The position numbers were made by a program, and so were the translations under genes. A model generated the notes under the pieces. The model did not search any database. It was not told where the DNA came from and worked only from the letters and a program-made list of their open reading frames with translations. A stretch of 64,000 nucleotides of DNA from Halomonas ventosae (GTDB lineage: Bacteria; Pseudomonadota; Gammaproteobacteria; Pseudomonadales; Halomonadaceae). This document shows, piece by piece, positions 47,892 through 56,796 of the stretch (within the stretch, counting starts at the first letter, position 1; every line of letters begins with the position of its first letter). Where the stretch lies: the NCBI RefSeq assembly GCF_004363555.1, contig NZ_SNZJ01000002.1, positions 186,001 through 250,000 on the forward strand, in the 5' to 3' direction.

Positions 47892-48887
47892 ATGCCAACC
47901 AAGAAGCACGCCACCCGGAGACTTGCCGCCTCTGCCCTGCTCGGCCTCGGCCTGGTTGCCGGTATGCCGGCCCATGCCCTGCCCATCAGCGAGTGCATCG
48001 CCCCGGCGGATCCCGGCGGAGGCTGGGACTTCACCTGCCGCTCGGTAGGCAAGCTGCTGCTCGACCTCGAGCTGACGGACGGGCCGGTGCAGGTCACCAA
48101 CATGCCGGGCGGGGTGGGCGCCGTGGCCTTCGCCAACGTCGAGAGTAACCGTGCCGATGACAGCGACCTGATCGTCGCCACCAGCACCGTGGGGGTCACC
48201 CAGATCGCCCAGGGCAAGTATCCCGGCGGCGCCGACACCATGCGCTGGCTGGCCATGCTCGGCACCGACGTGGGCGTCATCCTGGTCGACGACGAGAGTG
48301 AGTACCAGAGCCTCGAGCAACTGCTCGAGACCATGGTCGAGGATCCGGGGGCCCTGGCTGTCGCGGGCTCCAGCGGGGCCGGCGGCTGGGACCACATCCG
48401 GGCGCTGATGCTGGCCAAGGCCGCCGGCATGCCGGATGACCAGATCGGCAGCCTGCGCTGGGTGCAGTTCGATGGGGGCGGCCCCGCCGTGACCCAGATG
48501 ATGGGCGGCCATGTGGATGTGGTCTCCACCGACCTGGGGGAGATCGCCGGCTTCATCGAGTCGGGCGACGTGCGCGTGCTGGGGGTGCTCTCCGAGGAGC
48601 CGCTGCCCGAGCCCTTCGCCGAGCTTCCCACCGCCGCCTCCCAGGGCTATGACGTGGCCGGTTACAACTGGCGAGGCTTCTATACCGGCGGCGAGGTCTC
48701 CGACGCGGACTACGCCGCCCTGGTGGAGGACCTCCAGGCGCTCTACGACAGCGACGAGTGGAAGGAGGTCGCCCAGCAGAACGGCCTGGTCCCCCTGTGG
48801 CGCGGCGGTGACGAGTTCGATGCCTTCGTCCGCGACTCCATCGACGAGGTGGAGGCCATTTCCCGGGAGATCGGGGTCATCCAGTGA
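47892..48887 (+). CDS. TctC-type periplasmic substrate-binding protein of a tripartite tricarboxylate transporter
   Basis: 331 residues. Signal peptide to AHA (about 30), then the Bug/TctC family: CIAPADPGGGWDFTCRS, NMPGGVGAVAF and LAVAGSSGAGGWDHI. Binds carboxylates in the periplasm and delivers them to TctAB. ATG 47892 has AGGAGG upstream; the frame is open to 47820. The TGA overlaps the tctB GTG start. Its cluster with two CoA-ester enzymes suggests a branched dicarboxylic acid ligand. Confidence 0.92.
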   Translation: MPTKKHATRRLAASALLGLGLVAGMPAHALPISECIAPADPGGGWDFTCRSVGKLLLDLELTDGPVQVTNMPGGVGAVAFANVESNRADDSDLIVATSTVGVTQIAQGKYPGGADTMRWLAMLGTDVGVILVDDESEYQSLEQLLETMVEDPGALAVAGSSGAGGWDHIRALMLAKAAGMPDDQIGSLRWVQFDGGGPAVTQMMGGHVDVVSTDLGEIAGFIESGDVRVLGVLSEEPLPEPFAELPTAASQGYDVAGYNWRGFYTGGEVSDADYAALVEDLQALYDSDEWKEVAQQNGLVPLWRGGDEFDAFVRDSIDEVEAISREIGVIQ

Positions 48888-49360
48888 GTGATCCCCTGCA
48901 GGAGGACGCCGGGCGAGTGCCCGGCGTCATCGGCGACCGCATCGCCGGGGCCCTGTTGCTGGTGCTGGCGGTGGGGGGCTGGTGGCTCTCCCACGACCTG
49001 GAGTCGGGCTTCATGCAGCCCATCGGGCCGGGCGAATACCCGCGCCTGATCAGCCTGCCCCTGGCGGGGCTGTCGCTGCTGCTGATCCTGCGTCCCGGCG
49101 TCAACCAGCGCTGGCCGGGTCGCGCCGCCCTGCTGCGCCAAGGGCTGACCCTGCTGGTGCTGGCGAGCTTTGCCGGCCTGGTCAAGCCGCTCGGCTTCCT
49201 GCCGGCCTCCCTGGTGGCGGTGGTGCTGCTGGTTCGCCTGTTCGGGGTGGCCTGGAAGGCCGCCCTGGTCAGCGGCGCCGTGCTCGCCCTGGCCCTCTAC
49301 GCGCTCTTCGAATTCGCCCTCGGTATTCCGCTTCCCGACATGCCGGGCCTGGACTGGTAA
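48884..49360 (+). CDS. TctB-type small membrane subunit (DUF1468)
   Basis: 158 residues, four membrane segments (LLLVLAVGGWWL near residue 25, ISLPLAGLSLLLIL, LTLLVLASFAGLV, and a long C-terminal one). Small, poorly conserved subunit of the TTT transporter. GTG start overlaps the tctC stop by 4 bp; tctA follows 9 bp after. Confidence 0.88.
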   Translation: MSDPLQEDAGRVPGVIGDRIAGALLLVLAVGGWWLSHDLESGFMQPIGPGEYPRLISLPLAGLSLLLILRPGVNQRWPGRAALLRQGLTLLVLASFAGLVKPLGFLPASLVAVVLLVRLFGVAWKAALVSGAVLALALYALFEFALGIPLPDMPGLDW

Positions 49361-49369
49361 CGCCGCGAC

Positions 49370-50866
49370 ATGGATATCCTCGCCTTCCTCGCCCAGGGCT
49401 TTGCCGTGGCCCTGGAGCCCCAGAACCTCTTCCTCGCCTTCATCGGCTGTGTCATCGGCACCCTGATCGGCGCGCTGCCCGGCCTGGGGCCGGTCAACGG
49501 CGTGGCGCTGATGATCCCGCTCTCCTTCAACTTCGGCCTGCCGGCCACGGGGGCGCTGATCCTGCTGGTCAGCGTCTACTACGGCTGCATGTATGGCGGA
49601 CGCATCAGTTCCATCGTGCTCAATATCCCCGGCGACGAGCCGGCCATGATGACCACTCTGGACGGCTATCCCATGGCACTGCAGGGGCGGGGCGGCGAGG
49701 CGCTGGGACTCTCCGCGGTGGCCTCCTTCGTCGGCGCCGCGGTGGCCACCCTGGGGCTGGCGCTGTTCGCCCCCCTGCTGGTCCAGTTTGCCATCCGCTT
49801 CGGCCCGGCGGAGTACTTCGCGCTGTTCGTGCTGGCCTTCGCCACCATCGGCGGGGTCACCGGCGGCAGCCTGGTCAAGAGCTTCATCGCGGCCTTCCTG
49901 GGGCTGCTGCTGGGCAGCGTCGGCATCGATGCGGTGAGCGGGGTGCCGCGCTATACCTTCGGGCTCTACGAGCTCTACGACGGCATCGACTTCATCGTGG
50001 CCCTGGTGGGGCTGTTCGCCATCTCGGAGTGCCTGATCTACCTGGAGGACATTCGCGGCACCAGCCGCCCGACCCTGAAGCTTGGCTCGGCGATGCCCGG
50101 CGTGCGCTCCGCCGGCCACTGCGCGCCGACCATCGCCCGCGGCTCGCTGATCGGCTTCGTGGCCGGGGTGCTGCCCGGGGCGGGTGCGGCGCTGGGCAGC
50201 TTCCTCGCCTACATGCTCGAGAAGCGCTGGGTCGGGCGTGGCGGTCGCTTCGGCGAGGGGGATCCGCGCGGCGTGGCGGCGCCCGAGGCGGGCAACAACG
50301 CCGCCGCCGGCGGGGCGCTGATTCCCATGCTGTCGCTGGGCATCCCCGGCAGCGGCACCACGGCGATCCTGCTGGCGCTGCTGCTGTCGATGAACATCAC
50401 CCCGGGGCCGCTGCTCTTCGAACAGCAGCCGGAGATGGTGTGGGGGCTGGTGGCGGCGCTGGTGATCGGCAACTTCGTGCTGCTGGTGCTCAACGTGCCG
50501 CTGGTGAGCCTGTTTGCCAGGGTGCTGCTGGCGCCGGGCTGGTTCCTGATGCCGATGGTGGTGATGGTGGCCTTCGTCGGCGTCTACTCGCTCAACAACA
50601 GCGCCTTCGACCTCTACATGATGCTGGGCTTCGGGGTGCTGGGCTATGCGCTGCGCAAGCTGGAGATCCCCACGGTGCCGGTGGTGCTGGGCCTGCTGCT
50701 GGGCGGACAGATGGAGTTCAACCTGCGCCGCGCCATGGCGATCTCGGGCGGGGAGTGGAGCATCCTGTGGAGCAGCGGCATCTCGGTGGGCATCTACCTC
50801 TTCGCCGTCACCCTGATCGTCGCCGGCCTGGTCTACTCCTGGCTGGTCAGGGGGCGCCTCGCCTAG
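49370..50866 (+). CDS. TctA-type large membrane subunit of the tripartite tricarboxylate transporter
   Basis: 498 residues, about 12 membrane segments. Signature blocks GTLIGALPGLGPVNGVALMIP, YYGCMYGGRISSIVLNIPGD and VLPGAGAALGSFLAYMLEKR are clear. Sodium- or proton-driven permease that takes substrate from TctC. Last gene of the operon. Confidence 0.94.
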   Translation: MDILAFLAQGFAVALEPQNLFLAFIGCVIGTLIGALPGLGPVNGVALMIPLSFNFGLPATGALILLVSVYYGCMYGGRISSIVLNIPGDEPAMMTTLDGYPMALQGRGGEALGLSAVASFVGAAVATLGLALFAPLLVQFAIRFGPAEYFALFVLAFATIGGVTGGSLVKSFIAAFLGLLLGSVGIDAVSGVPRYTFGLYELYDGIDFIVALVGLFAISECLIYLEDIRGTSRPTLKLGSAMPGVRSAGHCAPTIARGSLIGFVAGVLPGAGAALGSFLAYMLEKRWVGRGGRFGEGDPRGVAAPEAGNNAAAGGALIPMLSLGIPGSGTTAILLALLLSMNITPGPLLFEQQPEMVWGLVAALVIGNFVLLVLNVPLVSLFARVLLAPGWFLMPMVVMVAFVGVYSLNNSAFDLYMMLGFGVLGYALRKLEIPTVPVVLGLLLGGQMEFNLRRAMAISGGEWSILWSSGISVGIYLFAVTLIVAGLVYSWLVRGRLA

Positions 50867-50930
50867 GCCGTCCGGGCTGGGCGACGGCGTCCGGGGCTGC
50901 CAGAATGGGCCATCCAAGGAGAGAACGCCC

Positions 50931-52280
50931 ATGACGCAGATGAGCTGGGAGCGGCTGCTCGACCCGGGGCGCCTGCACGACCGGCGCGGCGAGCGCCCCG
51001 GCGGGGGCCGCGACGAGATCGGCCGCAGCCCCTTCCACAAGGATCACGACCGCATCGTCTTCGCCGGTTCCTTCCGGCGACTGGGGCGCAAGACCCAGGT
51101 CCACCCGCTGACCGACAACGACCATATCCACACCCGCCTGACCCACTCCCTGGAGGTGGGCTGCGTGGGACGCTCGCTGGGCATGATCGTCGGCGAGCGG
51201 CTCAGCGGCCGCCTGCCCGACTGGATCACCCCGGCGGACCTGGGGGTGATCGTCCAGGCCGCCTGCCTGGGCCACGACATCGGCAACCCGCCCTTCGGCC
51301 ATGCCGGCGAGTACGCCATCCGCGACTGGTTCGCCCGGGCCGCGGCCGATGGCAGCGGCCTGCTGGAGGGGCTCTCGGCCCCCGAGCGCCAGGACCTGCT
51401 CACCTACGAGGGCAATGCCCAGGGCTTTCGCATCGTCACCCAGGTGGAGTACAACCAGTTCCGCGGCGGCATGCGCCTGACCACGGCGACGCTCGGCACC
51501 CTGCTCAAGTACCCCTGGACCGTGGAGCACGGCGGGGCGGCCGGCAAGTTCGGCTGCTACCAGAGCGAGCGCGAGCTGCTGGCCGAGGTGGCCGAGCGGC
51601 TGGGCCTGCTGCCCCGCGGCGAGGGGCGCTGGTGCCGCCACCCGCTGGCCTGGCTGGTGGAGGCCGCCGACGACATCTGCTACGCGCTGCTTGACCTGGA
51701 GGATGGCCTGGAGATGGGCATCCTGCGCTACGAGGAGGTGGCCGGGATCCTGATCCAGATCGCCGGCGGCGAGCCGACCGACTATGCCGCCATGCAGCGC
51801 CACGGAGTCTCCCAGAGGCGGCGCATCGCCGCGCTGCGCGGGGCGGCCATGGAGCGGGCGGTGAACGACGTGGGGGCGGTGTTCGTGCAGCACGAGGCCG
51901 AGCTGCTGGGCGGGCGCCTCAAGGATGACCTGCTGGAACTCTGCCATCCGGACCTGGGCTGGGGCGTGAAGGCGGCCAAGCAGCTGGCTCGGGAGCGGAT
52001 CTTCCAGAACGAGCGCAAGGCCAAGCTGGAGATCGGGGCCTATACCACTCTCGGCATCTTGCTCGAGGCCTTTATCGGGGCGGCCCACGAGTTGCACCAC
52101 CATGGGCGCTCCACCTTCAAGCACCAGCGCGTGCTGGCGCTGATCGGCGAGAACACGCCGCGCCCCTCCTGGAGCCTCTACGACAGCTACCGGCGGATGC
52201 TCGACTTCATCGGCGGCATGACCGACCACTATGCCGTTGACCTCGCCCAGGAGATGGGCGGCCGGCTGCGGGGGGATTGA
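50931..52280 (+). CDS. dgt: Deoxyguanosinetriphosphate triphosphohydrolase-like dNTPase (HD superfamily)
   Basis: 449 residues. Releases triphosphate from dNTPs. HD motif residues: RLTHSLEVG (first His), CLGHDIGNPPFGHAGE (His-Asp pair) and the later EAADDICYALLDLED. The N-terminal RSPFHKDHDRIVFAGSFRRLGRKTQVHPL is typical. Length fits the type 2-like dGTPase subgroup. The RNase T2 gene starts 2 bp after its stop, so the two are probably co-transcribed. Confidence 0.92.
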   Translation: MTQMSWERLLDPGRLHDRRGERPGGGRDEIGRSPFHKDHDRIVFAGSFRRLGRKTQVHPLTDNDHIHTRLTHSLEVGCVGRSLGMIVGERLSGRLPDWITPADLGVIVQAACLGHDIGNPPFGHAGEYAIRDWFARAAADGSGLLEGLSAPERQDLLTYEGNAQGFRIVTQVEYNQFRGGMRLTTATLGTLLKYPWTVEHGGAAGKFGCYQSERELLAEVAERLGLLPRGEGRWCRHPLAWLVEAADDICYALLDLEDGLEMGILRYEEVAGILIQIAGGEPTDYAAMQRHGVSQRRRIAALRGAAMERAVNDVGAVFVQHEAELLGGRLKDDLLELCHPDLGWGVKAAKQLARERIFQNERKAKLEIGAYTTLGILLEAFIGAAHELHHHGRSTFKHQRVLALIGENTPRPSWSLYDSYRRMLDFIGGMTDHYAVDLAQEMGGRLRGD

Positions 52281-52282
52281 GC

Positions 52283-53056
52283 ATGCGCGCCTGGTGCCGG
52301 CCGCTGCTGGGCCTGGCGGCGGCCCTGCTGGCCAGCCTCGCGCTGGCACAGGAACCCCTCGAGGGGCTGCCGGGCGAGGGCTTCGACCACTACACCCTGG
52401 CGCTGACCTGGCACCCCGGCTTCTGCGCGAGCCGCTCGCGCCCGCCCCGGGAGTGCCGTGAGCCGGACCTGCGCGAGGGGGCCGAGCGGGGCTTCGTGCT
52501 GCATGGCCTCTGGCCCTCGCTGCCCGAGCGCTTCGCCGCGCGTGGCGTCGACCGGCGCCGCTGGTGGCGCGAGGGCTGTTTCCTCGAGACGCCGCGGCCC
52601 GACGGCAGCTTCTGCCGCGCCCATCCGCCCCTCGACCTGCCGGCGGCGCTGGGGGAGGCGCTGGACGCCGCCATGCCGGGGCGTGCCAGCTGCCTGGACC
52701 GCTACCAGTATGCCAAGCACGCCGCCTGCCTGGCGCTGCCCGAGGCGGGGTACTTCTCTGCCTCGGTGGCACTGCTGGAGAGGGTCAACGCCAGTGCCTT
52801 CGCGGCCTTCGTGACCCTCAACCAGGGCGGCGAGGTGGGGCGCAATGCGCTGATCAATGCCTTCGAGGCGGCCTTCGGCGAGGACACGGGGCGTGCACTG
52901 CGCCTGGAGTGCCGCGGGCGCGGCAATCGCCTGCTCACCGAGGTGCGCATTGGCATCGATGCCGCTCGCCTGGCGGCATTCCCGGCGGCCGAGAGCCTGG
53001 TGCGCCAGGATCGCGGCCGCTGCGCGACCCGGGTGCGCATCGCCACCTTCGACTGA
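52283..53056 (+). CDS. Ribonuclease T2 family protein (RNase I-like) with altered CAS2 motif
   Basis: 257 residues. Signal peptide ending LALA (about 24). CAS1 motif FVLHGLWPS is intact (His74). CAS2, normally EWxKHG(T/S)C, reads YQYAKHAAC: the catalytic Glu is Gln142 and Gly is Ala, while Lys145 and His146 remain. Four to six Cys suggest periplasmic disulfides. Overall like enterobacterial RNase I in length and in the CLDR...AGYFSASVALLERVNASAF region. ATG 52283 is preferred to the upstream TTG. Confidence 0.85.
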   Translation: MRAWCRPLLGLAAALLASLALAQEPLEGLPGEGFDHYTLALTWHPGFCASRSRPPRECREPDLREGAERGFVLHGLWPSLPERFAARGVDRRRWWREGCFLETPRPDGSFCRAHPPLDLPAALGEALDAAMPGRASCLDRYQYAKHAACLALPEAGYFSASVALLERVNASAFAAFVTLNQGGEVGRNALINAFEAAFGEDTGRALRLECRGRGNRLLTEVRIGIDAARLAAFPAAESLVRQDRGRCATRVRIATFD

Positions 53057-53968
53057 TCAAACCGAGGGGCCCTCCAGGGGCGGCAGCTCCAGCAGGCTGG
53101 CACGATGGCGCAGGGCCGTGATCACGGCGTCGTGGGTGGCGTCGTCGACCTCGCCCAGCCGGGTCGCGGTGAGCCGCCGGGCCAGGTCGCCGCCACCCAC
53201 CACCAGCAGGTCGTCCGGCGCCTGGCTGGCGTCGATCTCCCAGCCGGGCAGGGCCAGCACGCCCTTGACCGGCACCGGGCCGCCGACCTGGTGCTCGAGC
53301 CAGCCGGTCAGCCAGCGCGTGGCCTGGCGGGTCTTGCGCAGCGGCCGTCGCTCGCTCCAGCCCGGGAAGCGCAGGCGGTCCGACTCCACGGCGACCAGGT
53401 TGACCTCGCGGCCGCCGGGGGTGATGGCGGGGGTGCGGGCGCGGGTCTCGACCACGAAGATGCCGTGGGGGGTGACCGCCACATGGTCGATGGTATAGCC
53501 ATCGCCGGGCACGTCGTGGAAGACGTAGTAGGGGTGAACCTCGGGGCGGATCAGCCGCTCGAGCTCCTGGCCCACGGCGAGCTCGCAGGCCAGTCCCAGC
53601 TTCAGCCGGCGGATGCGCTGGAAGTCGCGGATCAGCAGGAAGCAGAACACCAGCGCCAGCAGGGTGCAGAGCGCGCCGTAGAGCGCCCACTCGATCCAGT
53701 CCTGTTCGCTGGAGAAGAGCATGCGGCCCATGCCGTAGACCAGCGGCGCCAGGGTGACGATGGGGCCCAGGGCGCCGTCGAGGAAGAGCCCGGCGAAGGC
53801 GCGGTCGAGGCGGTCGCGCAGGGCCTGGCCCGGCTCGCGCAGCGGGTGGGCGTCGAAGGGCGAGCGTACCCGGGCATCGTGCAGGTTGCGCAGCGCCACC
53901 ACGATCACCGCGGTGGCCGCCAGCGGGAACAGGAAGATCAGCGGGAGCAGGTATTCCAGCCAGGCCAT
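53057..53968 (-). CDS. NERD domain membrane protein
   Basis: 303 residues. Two N-terminal hydrophobic stretches (residues 5-26 and about 85-110) and then a nuclease-related domain: GQELERLI, GDGYTIDHVAVTPHGIFVVETRAR. The family consensus ETK carries Arg (ETR) here, so nuclease activity is uncertain. The distal part (GGPVPVKGVLALPGWEI) fits NERD. Convergent with RNase T2. Function unknown; NERD proteins are often DNA- or signal-related. Confidence 0.82.
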   Translation of the reverse strand: MAWLEYLLPLIFLFPLAATAVIVVALRNLHDARVRSPFDAHPLREPGQALRDRLDRAFAGLFLDGALGPIVTLAPLVYGMGRMLFSSEQDWIEWALYGALCTLLALVFCFLLIRDFQRIRRLKLGLACELAVGQELERLIRPEVHPYYVFHDVPGDGYTIDHVAVTPHGIFVVETRARTPAITPGGREVNLVAVESDRLRFPGWSERRPLRKTRQATRWLTGWLEHQVGGPVPVKGVLALPGWEIDASQAPDDLLVVGGGDLARRLTATRLGEVDDATHDAVITALRHRASLLELPPLEGPSV

Positions 53969-54082
53969 CGGGATTCCTTGCCCTGAGGGGGAGCGCCCAT
54001 TCTAGACAACCTCCCCCTCGCGGGGCCATGCTCTTTCGGCGTGGCAGGCGAGGGGCGAGCGATGGGGCATGAGGAGGCAGGC

Positions 54083-55504
54083 GTGAGACAGGCGACGACA
54101 GCGACACCGGCCCATGACCTCGAGGCGCTCGCCGCCTTCGTTGCGCGGTACCCGCGCCTGGCGGTGCTCACCGGCGCCGGCATCAGCACCGCCAGCGGCA
54201 TCCCCGACTATCGCGACGACCGCGGCGACTGGAAGCGCCCGCCGCCGATGCAGCACCAGGTGTTCATGGCCAGCCATGCGGCGCGCCAGCGCTACTGGGC
54301 ACGGGCCCTGGTGGGTTTTCGTGCCCTGCAGGAGGCCAGGCCCAATGCAGCCCACGAGGCCCTGGCGCGCCTCGAGGCGTTGGGCCACGTGAACGGCGTG
54401 ATCACCCAGAACGTCGATGGCCTGCACCAGCGGGCCGGCTCGCGGCGGGTGATCGACCTGCACGGCCGCGCCGACATGGTGCGCTGCATGGGCTGCGGTG
54501 CCCGGCGCATGCGCCATGACCTGCATGCCGAACTGGCCGCCCGCAACCCCCGCTGGCTGGAGGCCGGGGCCCGGGCGGCTCCGGACGGCGACGCCGACCT
54601 GGAGGCCGACTTCTCGGGGTTCCGGGTGCCCGGGTGCACGCGCTGCGGCGACGGTATCTACAAGCCCGACGTGGTGTTCTTCGGCGACAGCGTGCCGCGC
54701 GCCACCGTGGAGGCCGCCTTCGCCCTGCAGGCCCAGAGCGATGCGCTGCTGGTGGTGGGCTCCTCGCTGATGGTCTTCTCGGGCTTCCGCTTCGCCCGGG
54801 CGGCGGCCCGGGAGGGCCAGCCCATCGCCTGTCTCAATCTCGGCCGTACCCGGGCCGATGACCTCTATGCGCTCAAGGTCCAGGCCCCGGCCGAGACCCT
54901 GGGCGCCCTGTGCGGGATGCTGGAAGGGGGGCACCCCGGGGCCTCAGCCGCCGGCCAGCCTGACCCGGTAGCCGCGCTTCTCGAGCTCGCCCTTGAGCAG
55001 CTCGCGGTGGTCGCCCTGGATCTCGACGACGCCCTCCTTGACCGCCCCGCCGGTGCCGCAGCGCTTCTTGAGCGCCTTGGCCAGGGCCTTGAGCTCGGCC
55101 TCGGGCAGCGGGATACCCTCGAGGGTGGTCACGCCCTTGCCCTTGCGGCCGCTGGTCTCGCGGCGGATGCGCACGATGCCGTCCAGTTCGGCCAGGCGGG
55201 CCTTTTCGGCCTGCTCGGCACACGCGCACTCGGCCAGGGGCCGGCGGCACTCCGGGCAGGTATCGCCATGTTCGGTGGAGTAGACCAGCCCGCCGAGCTG
55301 GTCCTTCAGGGTTGCCATGTGGAGCTCCTCGCGTTCGAGAGTGTCCGGGCGATGATAGCCCCGCCGTCGGGTGGCTGCATCCGTGGAAGAACCTGTCCAC
55401 AGGCGGTCTGTCGGGAAGGGGGTGTGGATATCAGGCGTGGGCGGCCAGGGCACGCCCAGTCTCCAGGTGGCCGATCACCGTGGGCAGCTGGAACATGTTG
55501 CTGA
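54083..55504 (+). CDS. Sir2-family NAD-dependent deacylase (SIRT4-like class II), C-terminal frame abnormally extended
   Basis: The first ~290 codons are a clear sirtuin: GAGISTASGIPDYRDDRG, ITQNVDGLHQRAGS, catalytic His in DLHGRAD, zinc Cys pairs CMGC and CTRC, VVFFGDSVP and LVVGSSLMVFSG. It is most like SIRT4-type lipoamidases/deacylases. After about 54930 the frame runs on for some 190 codons antisense across the SUI1 gene and into the HAD gene, a stretch unlike protein. A G6 run at 54926-54931 is a plausible frameshift point: a 1-base change either way gives a stop within about 40 bp. GTG 54083 has AGGAGG upstream; ATG 54062 is the alternative. Confidence 0.85.
   Translation: MRQATTATPAHDLEALAAFVARYPRLAVLTGAGISTASGIPDYRDDRGDWKRPPPMQHQVFMASHAARQRYWARALVGFRALQEARPNAAHEALARLEALGHVNGVITQNVDGLHQRAGSRRVIDLHGRADMVRCMGCGARRMRHDLHAELAARNPRWLEAGARAAPDGDADLEADFSGFRVPGCTRCGDGIYKPDVVFFGDSVPRATVEAAFALQAQSDALLVVGSSLMVFSGFRFARAAAREGQPIACLNLGRTRADDLYALKVQAPAETLGALCGMLEGGHPGASAAGQPDPVAALLELALEQLAVVALDLDDALLDRPAGAAALLERLGQGLELGLGQRDTLEGGHALALAAAGLAADAHDAVQFGQAGLFGLLGTRALGQGPAALRAGIAMFGGVDQPAELVLQGCHVELLAFESVRAMIAPPSGGCIRGRTCPQAVCREGGVDIRRGRPGHAQSPGGRSPWAAGTCC
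54944..55318 (-). CDS. yciH: SUI1/eIF1-like translation factor YciH
   Basis: 124 residues. N-terminal Cys-rich segment (CPECRRPLAECAC) and a SUI1 domain: GIVRIRRETSGRKGKGVTTLEGIPLP, KALKKRCGTGGAVKEGVVEIQGDHRELL. Bacterial homologue of eIF1 that can influence start-codon fidelity. ATG 55318 is the family start; the frame is open further upstream. Its 3' end meets the end of the sirtuin gene. Confidence 0.95.
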   Translation of the reverse strand: MATLKDQLGGLVYSTEHGDTCPECRRPLAECACAEQAEKARLAELDGIVRIRRETSGRKGKGVTTLEGIPLPEAELKALAKALKKRCGTGGAVKEGVVEIQGDHRELLKGELEKRGYRVRLAGG

Positions 55505-56114
55505 TCATGATGGCGCCGGCCGGCGTCTCCTCGACGTCGGGAAAGCGGTTGAGGTGGATCACCGTCATGCCGGCCGCCAGGGCGCCCCTGACGCCCACCA
55601 GGGCATCGTCGATGACCACGCACTCCTCGGGCGCGAAGCCCATCAGGCTGGCGGCATGGCGGAACAGGCAGGGGTCGGGCTTCCAGCAGTTGGCCGTGTA
55701 GGCGCTGAACAGGCGATTGCCGAACACCTCGGCGAGCCCGGTGGCCGCAAGCGAGGTGCGGATCTTGTTCTCCGGGCCGTTGGAGACGACCCCCATGGGA
55801 TGGCCGGCGAGGGCGGCCAGGGCCTCGGTGGCGCCCGCGATCGCGATCAGTTCGCTGGCCAGGCGCCGGTTGAGGTTGGCGCGCATGCGGCTCTCGAGGG
55901 TGTCGAGCCGCGCCGGGTCCACACTGCCGTGGCGGCGCTCCAGTTCGGCGACGATGTGGCGAAAACGGGCCCCGCGGAACTCTCCCATGTAGTCGCTGGC
56001 CTGGAAGGGCAGGCCAGCGTCGGTCAGGCAGGACGACATCTCGTCGGCGAGCAGCGGCTCGCTGTCGACCAGGGTGCCGTCACAATCGAAGAGCAGGCAG
56101 AGGGGGCGTGCCAT
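55431..56114 (-). CDS. HAD-superfamily phosphatase (beta-phosphoglucomutase/YfbT-like)
   Basis: 227 residues, HAD subfamily IA. Motif I LLFDCDGTLVDSE (nucleophile Asp10, Asp12), motif II VVSNGPENK, motif III Lys in NCWKPDP, motif IV VVIDDALVGVRGALAAGM. Cap domain between residues about 20 and 80. Likely a small-molecule phosphatase with unknown substrate. ATG 56114 chosen over the adjacent GTG 56117. Confidence 0.9.
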   Translation of the reverse strand: MARPLCLLFDCDGTLVDSEPLLADEMSSCLTDAGLPFQASDYMGEFRGARFRHIVAELERRHGSVDPARLDTLESRMRANLNRRLASELIAIAGATEALAALAGHPMGVVSNGPENKIRTSLAATGLAEVFGNRLFSAYTANCWKPDPCLFRHAASLMGFAPEECVVIDDALVGVRGALAAGMTVIHLNRFPDVEETPAGAIMISNMFQLPTVIGHLETGRALAAHA

Positions 56115-56350
56115 CACCGGGCCTCACGATGAATCAGAACGTTATAAGCTCATTGTTACAGATGTCGGGTCTTCCTGCCCAATATTAAAGCCCAGTTTCC
56201 CTATTTTGTGAACAGTGTTCTTGAATGTCGGGACGCTGCTGGCGTCACCGCTCCATGCCAGCGTGGCGGTGATCGGCGCTCCCTGGCAGCATTCGCGGCC
56301 ACCGGGGCTCATGCCTATACTGACGGCGCGTCCCGGCCAGGAGCAGGCCC

Positions 56351-56734
56351 ATGAATCTCGAACGCGTCGTATTCGGTTTTTTCATCATTCTCACTCTGAG
56401 CCTGAATGCCGCGTTCGTTCTGGGTAGTATCGAGACGGCCGCCCATCACAATGTGTGGATTCTCACCTTGACCATCATCGTCAACCTGGTCGCCATCGGC
56501 CTCAAGCTGGGGGATCGCTCCCAGACCGGGGCATTGCTGTTGGCATCCGGACTGGTGGCCGGCTTCCTGCTGATCACCGCGCGCGTCGTCTGGATCGTCG
56601 CGGAGCCCGGTGGCGGAGACGCAACGGCACCTGACGACATGGCCGATATCGTCTCGATCGCCACAGGCGCGCTGGTCGCGAACATCGTTGCGACGGTGAT
56701 CCTGGTCGGCGATACGCTGCTTGCCCGGCGCTAG
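56351..56734 (+). CDS. Small membrane protein, DUF6394-like
   Basis: 127 residues with three to four membrane segments (VVFGFFIILTLSLNAAFVLG; WILTLTIIVNLVAIGL; ALLLASGLVAGFLLITARVVWIV; IATGALVANIVATVILVG). It resembles the DUF6394 family, which I recall beside TrkA-type potassium channel genes. It lies 62 bp upstream of such a channel, so a role as channel partner is likely but inferred. The 236 bp before it show no gene. Confidence 0.72.
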   Translation: MNLERVVFGFFIILTLSLNAAFVLGSIETAAHHNVWILTLTIIVNLVAIGLKLGDRSQTGALLLASGLVAGFLLITARVVWIVAEPGGGDATAPDDMADIVSIATGALVANIVATVILVGDTLLARR

Positions 56735-56796
56735 CAGGGTGTGCGGGTCGGTTCAGTCGCAGCCGGGGTCCGGCACAGGCACAGGGGGATGAACGC

